This document shows, in pieces, positions 1 to 6,265 of a stretch of DNA of 8,185 bases. The notes under the pieces were generated by a model that saw only the letters and a list, made by a program, of their open reading frames with translations, searched no databases and was not told where the DNA came from. Source of the DNA: CBFDCQ01 sp965603355. Lineage in GTDB: Bacteria; Hydrogenedentota; CAZGCA01; CBFDCQ01. The stretch is taken from assembly GCA_965603355.1 (NCBI GenBank), contig CBFDCQ010000109.1, positions 1 through 8,185 of the forward strand. The letters are read 5' to 3'. The translations under genes were made by a program, and so were the position numbers. Position 1 is the first letter of the stretch; every line of letters begins with the position of its first letter.

Positions 1-1380
1 ATGGCTCCAAACACCGACAGCCAGACTGAGTATATTGCCTGGTCGCAGGAATGGGGCTCGGATGGTATCGACAATAACGGCGACGGAACCATTGATGAAC
101 CCTTCGAGGAGGATTATGTGAGGATCGTCAGTTCCGCGCACCGTGCGGGACAGGTTAGAATGGTCGAGGTCATCGCCATCAAGCAGAACGTCAACTGCTG
201 GACGAACGCGATCTTCGGTGGCGCTGGCGCGGCAGGCGGCTGTATCAACGGCAACGTGAGTATACACGGCTCGGTCCACATACTCGGCGATCACATACCG
301 GAAGGTGGCGAGGCAGTGGCCTCAATAGAGATGATCGGGACAAGTCTGATCAGTAACAACTACGCGGGGATGCCCGTCGACTTGAGCGACCGGATTCCGG
401 GCCTGGATACAAGATCATTCCAGGGAGAGGATGTGGAGACGCTCGGCACGAGCCTCCGTGTCAGGAATGGTTATGTCTCGATGTCGGGGAGCGCTCACGT
501 CGGCGAGCCGGATGCAATGGGCAACACCATCAAGGAGACCGTTGATGGCACGTACGTTACGGACGGATGGACCGGGAACTCCGTGACGCCGGACGGCGGC
601 AGGGGCGATCCCGGGCAAGTATACTCCGACAACGGATGGGATGAACTGTATGACTTGGGCTCCAGGGTCACGTTCCCACGACTGAGCGACGCGTGGCGCG
701 ACCCTCTCACAGGGCAGACGGTGACCAATCCCGGTACCGGCATCCCCTACACGCACCAGGAGTATTTCACACAGGTGCTGGCCGACTCGGTCATTCCCGG
801 CCCTATCGAAATCAATGTTGGCACCGATTACTACTACAACGCGTCGCGGCCGGGTGACTCCAACCCCGCAAGCCGGCTCCCGGGAGACGACTACATTTAC
901 TATGACTCCGGCACTGACACTATGGAGATCAACGGGCAGGTGGCGATCAACGGGGACTTCGACTTTGACTCGCTAGGCGTAAACAACACGATCAACTACA
1001 CGGGCCGCGCGGCGGTTCTCGTCCTGGGTGACGTTGACATCGACGTCAACTTGTTCAGCGTCAACGCGGACGGGACGATAGACAATAGTTACCCGGCAGC
1101 CAACTGTCTCGGACTGATGTCGTCCGGCGAGGTGACAGTTGGTTTGGGCTCCCAGAGGACGCTGATGGGCGCGTTCTACGGCGAACAACAGGTTACCTCG
1201 GACAAACAGACGAGCACGGCAGGGACGTTCGTATCGGAGTACTTCAATATGGGCTCCCAAGTGCCGGACATCTATCAGATTCCTACCCTCGCTGCGAACT
1301 TGCCGTATGGTATGGTTGGCGCGTACCCCGTGTACGTGGTTGTGCAACGTAGTTGGCGGGAACTGGTCGTCACAGATTAG
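1..1380 (+). CDS. PilX-like pilus assembly protein (DUF7305-type C-terminal region), probably 5'-partial
   Basis: The reading frame is open from the first base of the window and ends at a TAG at 1378-1380. It starts with an ATG, but no hydrophobic pilin-like N-terminal helix or signal peptide is visible. The real start is therefore probably upstream and this Met may be internal. Residues 20-33 (SDGIDNNGDGTIDE) form an acidic, Asp/Asn/Gly-rich loop resembling an EF-hand or dockerin calcium-binding loop. Residues 39-62 (YVRIVSSAHRAGQVRMVEV and on) resemble the segment that follows the pilin helix in PilX-type proteins. Residues 330-440 (GRAAVLVLGDVDI, LGLMSSGEVTVG, LMGAFYGEQQVTS, YFNMGSQVPDIYQIP) resemble the beta-rich C-terminal domain annotated DUF7305 in large PilX-like proteins; I made this match from memory. 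The likely role is a minor-pilin or pilus-tip component of a type IV pilus or pseudopilus, exposed outside the cytoplasm. The TPR gene follows 11 bases after the stop, suggesting an operon. An unrelated beta-rich surface protein is the main alternative. Confidence 0.75.
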   Translation: MAPNTDSQTEYIAWSQEWGSDGIDNNGDGTIDEPFEEDYVRIVSSAHRAGQVRMVEVIAIKQNVNCWTNAIFGGAGAAGGCINGNVSIHGSVHILGDHIPEGGEAVASIEMIGTSLISNNYAGMPVDLSDRIPGLDTRSFQGEDVETLGTSLRVRNGYVSMSGSAHVGEPDAMGNTIKETVDGTYVTDGWTGNSVTPDGGRGDPGQVYSDNGWDELYDLGSRVTFPRLSDAWRDPLTGQTVTNPGTGIPYTHQEYFTQVLADSVIPGPIEINVGTDYYYNASRPGDSNPASRLPGDDYIYYDSGTDTMEINGQVAINGDFDFDSLGVNNTINYTGRAAVLVLGDVDIDVNLFSVNADGTIDNSYPAANCLGLMSSGEVTVGLGSQRTLMGAFYGEQQVTSDKQTSTAGTFVSEYFNMGSQVPDIYQIPTLAANLPYGMVGAYPVYVVVQRSWRELVVTD

Positions 1381-1391
1381 GAGGTTGGACC

Positions 1392-1940
1392 ATGATGAGA
1401 GATCGAGCGCTTATCCGAGACATTGCTATCGCGGCAGCGATTCTGCTCTGCCTGGTAATAGCCGGCGTCGTCCGCGCGGTGCGACGACCTGCAGCGGAGG
1501 ACGAGGCGACGGCTGTCTTAGCCGCAAACCCGACTAACCTCGATGGCGAGGTTCAACACGTGTTTGAGATCGGGAATAGGCTCGAACGAAAAACCAATCG
1601 CCAGGTCGCCCTGGACGCGATTGCGAGTCACAAGGCAAAGATCGCCGAGGACCCTGACCACCAGGAAGTTCCCGCCTATCAATTGGCGATAGCCAATTTG
1701 CACATCTTTAAGCTGGGCGATTACGAGTCCGCAGCATCCGAACTCGAGGAGCTCATCTCGAGCTCCCCCGAGAGCAACCTGCTCGCTCAAGCGTATGCGA
1801 AGCTCGGCAAGTGCTACGAAAACCTTGGCTGGCGGGGCGTGGCGGACAACACGTATAAGAAGATGGAGAGGCATTTCCCGGAAGGCTCGGGAAGCTGGGA
1901 GTATGCCCGGGCTAAGCGGCGCGGCGAGACTGACTACTAG
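1392..1940 (+). CDS. Small membrane-anchored TPR protein
   Basis: This encodes a 182-residue protein. The start is ATG 1392 (a second ATG follows directly) because AGGAGG at 1379-1384 lies 7 bases upstream. That ribosome-binding site overlaps the stop codon of the pilus gene, so the two are very probably co-transcribed and translationally coupled. An upstream ATG at 1353 would give a longer product but overlaps the preceding gene and places the membrane helix internally. Residues 9-28 form one hydrophobic helix (IAIAAAILLCLVIAGVV) followed by arginines, which suggests an N-in signal anchor. Residues about 93-126 and 130-163 are two TPR-like helix pairs with the expected spacing (LAIANLHIFKLGDYESAASELEELI; AYAKLGKCYENLGWRGVADNTYKKM). 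The rest lies outside the membrane and probably binds a protein partner. In this position it is a candidate accessory factor for pilus assembly or secretion, comparable in role to the TPR pilotin or scaffold proteins of type IV pilus systems. That role is inferred from context; no family name is certain. Confidence 0.9.
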   Translation: MMRDRALIRDIAIAAAILLCLVIAGVVRAVRRPAAEDEATAVLAANPTNLDGEVQHVFEIGNRLERKTNRQVALDAIASHKAKIAEDPDHQEVPAYQLAIANLHIFKLGDYESAASELEELISSSPESNLLAQAYAKLGKCYENLGWRGVADNTYKKMERHFPEGSGSWEYARAKRRGETDY

Positions 1941-1975
1941 CACTGTTGATAAGACAGAGCCTTCGTGTCTCGCTT

Positions 1976-2001
1976 GCTGGCCGTCTCCAACGGCGGCCAG
2001 C
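1976..2001 (+). terminator. GC-rich hairpin after TPR gene, possible terminator without U-tract
   Basis: GCTGGCCG (1976-1983) and CGGCCAGC (1994-2001) are exact reverse complements separated by 10 bases. The hairpin begins 35 bases after the TPR stop codon, where an operon terminator would be expected. No run of T follows (GTATCCTCAAG), so it is not a textbook intrinsic terminator. It may instead protect the 3' end or help Rho-dependent termination. Confidence 0.35.
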
Positions 2002-2223
2002 GTATCCTCAAGCCGTGCGCTCAGCCCCTCTACCTGAAGCAAGTTCCATTGCCAGCGAGGACCTTGTTGTTTCATTGCAACACAATACGTTGCGCAATGT
2101 CATCGAGGAAGGGTCCCTGTCCACAAGATTGAAGCTGGCGACACGGATGTAACCGGACGCGAACTCTTTATAGCACAAGCTTTTACACGCTCACGGACAG
2201 CCGCCAGCGCACCTGGCCGGAAA
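2002..2223. other. Non-coding upstream region of the PEP-CTERM gene
   Basis: This stretch lies between the hairpin after the TPR gene and the sigma-54 promoter. I find no credible gene: the short frames crossing it (such as 1946-2152) have no ribosome-binding site or recognisable protein. The one structure that stands out is the inverted repeat at 2073-2099, annotated separately. Its length and position suit an upstream activator region for a sigma-54 promoter. Confidence 0.5.
2073..2099. promoter_or_regulatory. Imperfect inverted repeat, candidate activator-binding site
   Basis: CATTGCAAC (2073-2081) pairs with GTTGC-GC-AATG (2089-2099) around a 7-base centre, leaving a two-base GC bulge on the right arm. 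The outer hexamers CATTGC and GCAATG are exact reverse complements. The centre is about 165 bases upstream of the predicted start site of the sigma-54 promoter, within the usual range for enhancer-binding proteins. Assignment as an upstream activating sequence is inference; a hairpin in an extended TPR transcript is the alternative. Confidence 0.35.
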
Positions 2224-2240
2224 TCGGCACAAAACTTGCT
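2224..2240 (+). promoter_or_regulatory. Sigma-54 (RpoN) -24/-12 promoter
   Basis: The sequence TCGGCACA-AAAC-TTGCT matches the sigma-54 consensus TTGGCACG-N4-TTGCW at 11 of 13 defined positions. It has the invariant GG (2226-2227) and GC (2238-2239) separated by exactly 10 bases. Placing C2239 at -12 puts the predicted transcription start near 2251, about 100 bases before the PEP-CTERM start codon. Sigma-54 promoters need an ATP-driven enhancer-binding protein. In bacteria with exosortase systems that protein is often PrsR, partnered with the kinase PrsK, which makes this promoter type plausible for a PEP-CTERM gene. No regulator is encoded in the window. Confidence 0.65.
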
Positions 2241-2274
2241 CCTAATAAAGGGAAGGGGTACGTGTATCTTCACG

Positions 2275-2311
2275 CCCCCCTTGAAAGATTGCACTGAGTG
2301 GGGGTGCAATC
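2275..2311 (+). promoter_or_regulatory. Structured 5' leader: hairpin with possible H-type pseudoknot
   Basis: GATTGCAC (2287-2294) and GTGCAATC (2304-2311) form a perfect 8-bp stem with a 9-base loop ending in GGGG (2300-2303). A run of six C (2275-2280) just upstream could pair with that G-run, giving an H-type pseudoknot or an alternative fold. The element lies 40 bases before the start codon, inside the predicted leader of the PEP-CTERM mRNA. It leaves the ribosome-binding site (2336-2343) free. A role in mRNA stability or translation is inference. Confidence 0.4.
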
Positions 2312-2350
2312 AGTCGGGTCTGGGTTCGAGCGAGAAAGAAGGGCTGTCTG

Positions 2351-3190
2351 ATGTATAGAGTATATGGGATGTACAGAGTGGTGGCGGTTTCAATGTGTAT
2401 TGCTTTGATGGGGACTATTCTATTCTGCGGCTCGGCGTCCGCCATCACGATCACGGCGCTCGACGAGACCGGAATATTGCAGCTAGTACCTACTGACACG
2501 GTTGGCCAAGGCCCTGCTGATGAGCCGGTGATTGGCAACGGCGTGCAGGGAGTTGGCGGTATTCCATTTTGGGCGGATGCCAACGGTGTGCCGAGTGACG
2601 ATGACGACCCCATTATCCCGGGGGTGGCTTTCGACATTATCCTGGGCCCAGCCACCGACCATGACGGGAACTATAACCCGGGTGGCAGTGAACCTGGCGT
2701 TATTCCTGATATAGACGCGTTACTGATCACGGTAACCTTCGACGTGTCCGGCGGTGAGCTCCTCTTGCCGATCACTCTGGCCGAGGGTCTTGATTCCGCG
2801 ACGCTCGGCGTAGGCAACTTCTTCGACTTATCGGATCTGGGGTTTGCGTCCGGCGGCGGGGGCGACTCTTTCAACCCGGCAGACGACGATCTTGTCGGCG
2901 CCTTCCTCCTCACCGGGGAGGATTTCAATGCCGGCGTTCACACTGATATTGGCGACTACATCCTCACCGTCCCCGGTTGGAGCTCGGACTACAATTACCT
3001 GTACCGCATTGACCTGTTCGGCGTCGACCTTGACTACGAATATTCCAGCCCGCTCGGCGGCGGAGAGATCGTCGCGGGAAGCGCAAACTCCTCAGGTGGA
3101 TATCTAGTCCCGGAGCCAGGGTCGCTAATGATTATTGGGGGCCTGGTCCTGGGTATTGCTAGCAAGAGGCGGACCATCTCTAAGAAGTAA
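2351..3190 (+). CDS. PEP-CTERM sorting domain protein, secreted, function unknown
   Basis: This is a complete 279-residue exported protein. ATG 2351 is preceded by a purine-rich site AAGAAGGG (2336-2343) 7 bases upstream. The in-frame Met at residue 7 has no such site. Residues 1-31 are a signal peptide with a basic start, a hydrophobic core (VVAVSMCIALMGTILF) and a likely cleavage after ASA. The mature part is acidic and rich in Gly and Asp, with beta-type stretches and Asp clusters (DDDD at 83-86, DHDGN at 103-107) that might bind calcium. The C-terminus is a classic PEP-CTERM tripartite signal: VPEP at 253-256, a hydrophobic helix at 257-270, and a basic tail (SKRRTISKK). Such proteins are exported by Sec and then cut and released or anchored by an exosortase, often together with exopolysaccharide. 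No exosortase or polysaccharide gene lies in the window. I do not recognise the middle region. A sigma-54 promoter upstream and a strong terminator downstream suggest a single-gene transcript. Confidence 0.92.
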   Translation: MYRVYGMYRVVAVSMCIALMGTILFCGSASAITITALDETGILQLVPTDTVGQGPADEPVIGNGVQGVGGIPFWADANGVPSDDDDPIIPGVAFDIILGPATDHDGNYNPGGSEPGVIPDIDALLITVTFDVSGGELLLPITLAEGLDSATLGVGNFFDLSDLGFASGGGGDSFNPADDDLVGAFLLTGEDFNAGVHTDIGDYILTVPGWSSDYNYLYRIDLFGVDLDYEYSSPLGGGEIVAGSANSSGGYLVPEPGSLMIIGGLVLGIASKRRTISKK

Positions 3191-3226
3191 GTAGTACCGT
3201 TGCAAGATAGCCGCGAAGCTGTTGGA

Positions 3227-3254
3227 AAAGGCCCGGTCGCGAGACCGGGCCTTT
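3227..3254. terminator. Strong bidirectional intrinsic terminator
   Basis: AAAGGCCCGGTC (3227-3238) and GACCGGGCCTTT (3243-3254) form a perfect 12-bp stem closed by a GCGA (GNRA) tetraloop, followed by TTTCCTT. The left flank is A-rich (AAAA at 3226-3229), so the reverse transcript also ends in a U-run. It lies 36 bases after the PEP-CTERM stop and between two convergent genes. It should stop the PEP-CTERM transcript and also the channel transcript coming from the right, after a tail of about 155 bases (3255-3411) in which I see no gene. Confidence 0.92.
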
Positions 3255-3411
3255 CCTTATAAACCGTGCCAGCAAACTCTCCATGAGCAAGTCCATGGCT
3301 CTCGATATCTATGGCCAACCCAATCGAGCTCCCGGTTACCCGATGGACGATCGAGACGAGCGGACTCCCGTCGGTTGTCGGAGCAGCCACGCCATCGTCA
3401 AAGCGCGAGTC

Positions 3412-4716
3412 CTACTCTTTTGATGCGTCCTTTGGCTTTGTTTCGCCGAGCCGTTCCGTGAGGCGCTCAGCCACTTCTCCCTCAAAATGGACTGTACGGG
3501 TCGGGAAGGCAATTGAGAGTCCCATGTCGCAGAGCGTGCGCATGACAGCCAGGTTGATCCGCTCCTTGGTCGCAACGTGGTCTGCAAAAGCAACGTCTTT
3601 TGTGAAATAGTAAACCAGAATATTGAGGCTCGAATCGCCGAATTCCGTAAATCGGATGACGATGAATTTTTTGTCCACACCCTCATCGTTCTGCACAATT
3701 TCGCGTATTGCGGCAACGGCCTGTTCCATTTGCTCGGCACTGGTCTCGTAAGTCACTCCTACGGTTTGGTACACCCGTCGTTTGGGCATCTTGGACCAAT
3801 TGTCGATGGTCGCGTCAGCCACCGTTTTGTTCGGAATCGAGACGAGCGTCGCCGGGAAGGTCCGGATGCGCGTGGAGCGGAAGCCGATATCCTCGACGAT
3901 GCCCTCGACATCGCTTAGTTTGATCCAATCTCCCACAGTGAAAGGTCGATCGAGGAAGATGAAGATCGAGCCGAAAAAGTTCGCCAACGTGTCTTGCAGC
4001 GCCAGAGCTACTGCGAGCCCCCCGATGCCGAGTCCCGCCAGAAGACTAGACACACTGTAGCCAAGTAGCTGAATAACCCACACAAAGCCTACGAGCCCAA
4101 TCGTGGCTTTGAACGCCTTACTAAGCAGCGGGATCAGTTGGTCGTCGAGCTTCGACTCGGTACGTTCGGCGAGTTTTCCGAGATAGTATATGCCTACGTC
4201 AACCACTCGGAACAGGAACCACACAATGTCGGCAGCCACAAGAACTTTCAGCGCGCCGAACACGAAGCCTGCCACATCGGGCTTCTCCGGCAGCGGCAGG
4301 ACAGCAAAGGCAGCGTACACGCCCCCGATAAGAAACAGGTATCCCACGGGTTTACTGGCTGCTGTGGCGATTAGGTTGTCAAACGCGAACGGCGTCTTTT
4401 CAGTAAGCGGGATGATCTTCTTTTCAAAGACGAAGTCGGATATTTTTTTCAGGACCAAACCGAGCAGGACAAAAATGAACGCCGCGATGAATTGCCAAAC
4501 GGCAACTCCTAGAACCTTCACCTGCGCCCACTGCGGAAGGCGCTCTGAAACGAACTGCTCGATGTTAACGACAGCAGCATCAGACTTGGTGATCTCACTC
4601 GCTTCCTCTCCCTCTGCCGCGTAGACTGCCGCGCCAAGCTGCAGCACAAACACAGTCACGAGAATCGCGGCCAACAGTACGCGATTGACAAGCACATATC
4701 GAGATTTGGTGATCAT
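3412..4716 (-). CDS. MscS-family small-conductance mechanosensitive ion channel
   Basis: This is a 434-residue inner-membrane channel that opens under membrane tension and releases solutes during osmotic downshock. The ATG at 4716 is preceded by AAGGAG (4732-4727) with 10-base spacing. Residues 1-34 look like a cleavable signal peptide (LLAAILVTVFVL, then AVYA-AEG), so the following stretch (35-65) is probably periplasmic. Hydrophobic helices lie near 70-90, 124-142, 150-175 and 203-222. The pore-lining MscS helix and start of the beta domain span residues 225-268 (LLAGLGIGGLAVALALQDTLANFFGSIFIFLDRPFTVGDWIKL). The cytoplasmic signature follows (EGIVEDIGFRSTRIRTFPATLVSIPNKTVADATIDNWSK, 271-309), then the alpha/beta vestibule domain to about 410. 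E. coli MscS has Gln-Gly at the helix hinge after LAL; this protein has Gln-Asp (241-242), a common variant outside the E. coli type that may alter inactivation. At 434 residues it is longer than E. coli MscS (286) because of extra N-terminal helices. The family is certain; ion preference cannot be read from sequence. Confidence 0.96.
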   Translation of the reverse strand: MITKSRYVLVNRVLLAAILVTVFVLQLGAAVYAAEGEEASEITKSDAAVVNIEQFVSERLPQWAQVKVLGVAVWQFIAAFIFVLLGLVLKKISDFVFEKKIIPLTEKTPFAFDNLIATAASKPVGYLFLIGGVYAAFAVLPLPEKPDVAGFVFGALKVLVAADIVWFLFRVVDVGIYYLGKLAERTESKLDDQLIPLLSKAFKATIGLVGFVWVIQLLGYSVSSLLAGLGIGGLAVALALQDTLANFFGSIFIFLDRPFTVGDWIKLSDVEGIVEDIGFRSTRIRTFPATLVSIPNKTVADATIDNWSKMPKRRVYQTVGVTYETSAEQMEQAVAAIREIVQNDEGVDKKFIVIRFTEFGDSSLNILVYYFTKDVAFADHVATKERINLAVMRTLCDMGLSIAFPTRTVHFEGEVAERLTERLGETKPKDASKE

Positions 4717-4845
4717 ATTTGCCTCTCTCCTTGTTGTCTCTTGATATATTCAGCCAGATCAGATGCAGCCGCCTCTCGCGCCCAAGGGGATTTAGGAGAA
4801 CGGGATCGCCCCGAAGCGAGCATGCGTCCACTGCTGGGAACCTCC

Positions 4846-4863
4846 GCCGTCCGGCAGGACGGC
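4846..4863 (-). terminator. Hairpin at the 3' end of the Fe-S protein gene, weak terminator candidate
   Basis: GCCGTCC (4846-4852) and GGACGGC (4857-4863) form a perfect 7-bp stem with a 4-base loop. Its right arm touches the last base of the Fe-S gene stop codon. On the minus strand it is followed by GGAGGTTCCC with no U-run, so termination by this element alone is doubtful. The channel gene starts 130 bases further along the same strand, and I see no convincing sigma-70 promoter between them, so read-through is possible. Confidence 0.35.
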
Positions 4864-6041
4864 TACTGGCCGCCAGATCGTCCGCTTCTCTTGTGTTTGA
4901 CCTTCACCAACCGGTAGCGTTTGGTGCCGAGACGGTACTGAGCGCACTTGTTCACAAGCAGATCAGGGTTAGTGTCTCGATTGACGCCCGCCAGGACGTC
5001 GTCACCCTCTTTGAGGTTGCGGTCCGAGGCCGTGCTCTGAGGGAGCGGCGCGGCGCGGCGGATCAGGTCCAGCGACGCGTGGTCTATCGCGACGATGTCG
5101 TCCGATGCGAGTATGCCCTGGTCGGCGACAACGGCGTTATCGGCCACCGGCATACAGTCGCACTCCGGCTGGACATCCATCACGAAGTTGAAATAGACAA
5201 CCTTGTTCTTATCGAAGGTCTTCAGCGCGGCCCTCACCGATTCGGCCATGCCCAGCTGGAATTCCTCCTGCTTCATGGTGCTGACAAGCGCGCCGGTCGG
5301 ACACACTCTCGCGCACCGCAAGCACAGCCAGCACAGGTTGGTGTCGCGCACGACCTTCTTACCGACGATCTTGATAGCACCCAGAGGACATACCGCCTCG
5401 CAGTTACCGCACAGCGTGCAAACGGATTTGTCCCATCGGAGAGACCTCTGGTACACAGCGTGCATCCGACCGCGCGTATACCGCGTGCTGCCGCTCCTGT
5501 CCCGCGAGCAGACCGCGCCCATGGCCAGGTTCTTCATCGCACCCGCATAACCTGCCTCGATATGTCCCTTGCAGTGTGACACAACAACCATAGCGGGCGC
5601 GTCGTGTATAGCTGAGGCTATTTTCGTCTTACCAAGCAGCGGCCCCGCCTTGACGACGACCCCGTCCCGACCGTACATGCCGTCCGCAAGCACAACCGGC
5701 ACACCGAGTGAAGAGTGGTTTATCCCCAGGCGGTTGGCCTGATCGAGATACTCCCACCCCATCATGCGCACCGAGTCGGTGACAAACGGTTTTCCGCCAA
5801 CATCCCTTACGGCATCCGCGATTATTCTGAGGAAGTTGGGGCGTATGACACGAAAACAGCCCGGGGAACCCAAGTGGGTTTTGATCGCAACATACTCACC
5901 CGGTTCGATGTACCGGGAAAGGTTCATACGTGCGACGAGTTCTTCGAGTTTGGCCGGAACCGAGTGACGATAATTCCACGATTTTGCCCTTGAATCCGCA
6001 AAATAGACGACGGATTCCTTCTGTTGGCTGACCTTTGCCAT
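4863..6041 (-). CDS. DUF362 / COG2768-type protein with two [4Fe-4S] clusters
   Basis: This is a complete 392-residue cytoplasmic protein of a widespread family often annotated as uncharacterised Fe-S centre protein. The ATG at 6041 follows GGAGGAGGAC (minus strand, 6060-6051), about 9-12 bases upstream. The N-terminal DUF362 domain covers roughly residues 10-200 and includes the family-like motifs VAIKTHLGSPG (51-61) and HIEAGYAGAMKNLAMG (160-175). A bacterial ferredoxin-type 2x[4Fe-4S] module follows: C208, C211, C214 and C218-Pro (CTLCGNCEAVCP), then C237, C240, C243 and C247-Pro (CWLCLRCARVCP). All eight ligands are present. Downstream is the family's PECDC motif (C294, C296), possibly a further metal or redox site. 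The C-terminus is strongly basic (KVKHKRSGRSGG). The reaction is unknown; electron transfer coupled to a substrate bound by the DUF362 domain is the usual guess. A 224-base gap with a perfect palindrome lies upstream, so the gene may be regulated separately from the XRE-cupin gene before it. Confidence 0.93.
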   Translation of the reverse strand: MAKVSQQKESVVYFADSRAKSWNYRHSVPAKLEELVARMNLSRYIEPGEYVAIKTHLGSPGCFRVIRPNFLRIIADAVRDVGGKPFVTDSVRMMGWEYLDQANRLGINHSSLGVPVVLADGMYGRDGVVVKAGPLLGKTKIASAIHDAPAMVVVSHCKGHIEAGYAGAMKNLAMGAVCSRDRSGSTRYTRGRMHAVYQRSLRWDKSVCTLCGNCEAVCPLGAIKIVGKKVVRDTNLCWLCLRCARVCPTGALVSTMKQEEFQLGMAESVRAALKTFDKNKVVYFNFVMDVQPECDCMPVADNAVVADQGILASDDIVAIDHASLDLIRRAAPLPQSTASDRNLKEGDDVLAGVNRDTNPDLLVNKCAQYRLGTKRYRLVKVKHKRSGRSGGQ

Positions 6042-6107
6042 AGATCTCTAGTCCTCCTCCGCTACCGCCCGCTGCGCCTGCGTCCTGCATAGGGGTTGGC
6101 CGGCACT

Positions 6108-6131
6108 AGGGGTGAGGCATGCCTCACCCCT
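6108..6131. promoter_or_regulatory. Perfect 24-bp palindrome upstream of the Fe-S gene, candidate operator
   Basis: AGGGGTGAGGCA (6108-6119) is followed immediately by its exact reverse complement (6120-6131). The gene-proximal edge is 66 bases upstream of the DUF362 start codon. A spacerless dyad fits a dimeric repressor site better than a terminator, and no U-run follows on the minus strand. As RNA it would form a 10-bp stem with a CATG loop. The nearby XRE-cupin proteins are the obvious candidate binders, but this is inference. Confidence 0.5.
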
Positions 6132-6135
6132 CCAT

Positions 6136-6161
6136 CCTGAGCTGACACGCCCACGCTCAGG
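6136..6161. repeat. Inverted repeat CCTGAGC-N12-GCTCAGG
   Basis: CCTGAGC (6136-6142) and GCTCAGG (6155-6161) are exact reverse complements separated by 12 bases. The repeat starts 5 bases beyond the 24-bp palindrome. Spaced half-sites like these suit a dimeric DNA-binding protein, or an RNA hairpin in the tail of the upstream regulator mRNA. There is no T-run, so it is not a standard terminator. Confidence 0.35.
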
Positions 6162-6265
6162 CCGTACCCATCCTCTTCTTCGAAGGGACAGAGACGATTC
6201 CCTGAACGCGGCGTCCTTGGCACTCACCAGTCGGACCAGCCGGCCGGCAAGCCCGCTGAATCTAT

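Noticed and set aside
1680..1705. TTGGCGATAGCCAATTTGC, resembling a second sigma-54 promoter inside the TPR gene
   Set aside because: The spacing between GG and GC is wrong for sigma-54, and the sequence encodes the conserved TPR stretch LAIANLH.
3034..3390. Minus-strand frame of 118 codons across the end of the PEP-CTERM gene and the convergent gap
   Set aside because: It crosses the strong terminator hairpin, overlaps a clear plus-strand gene and encodes nothing recognisable.
4740..4760. AATATATC on the minus strand before the channel gene as a -10 box
   Set aside because: No acceptable -35 hexamer lies 16-18 bases upstream, so I do not call a promoter.
4719..5579. Long open frame of 286 codons on the plus strand opposite the Fe-S gene
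   Set aside because: It is antisense to a gene with all family motifs intact, has no recognisable domain, and reads as Arg/Ala/Val-rich shadow coding typical of GC-rich DNA.
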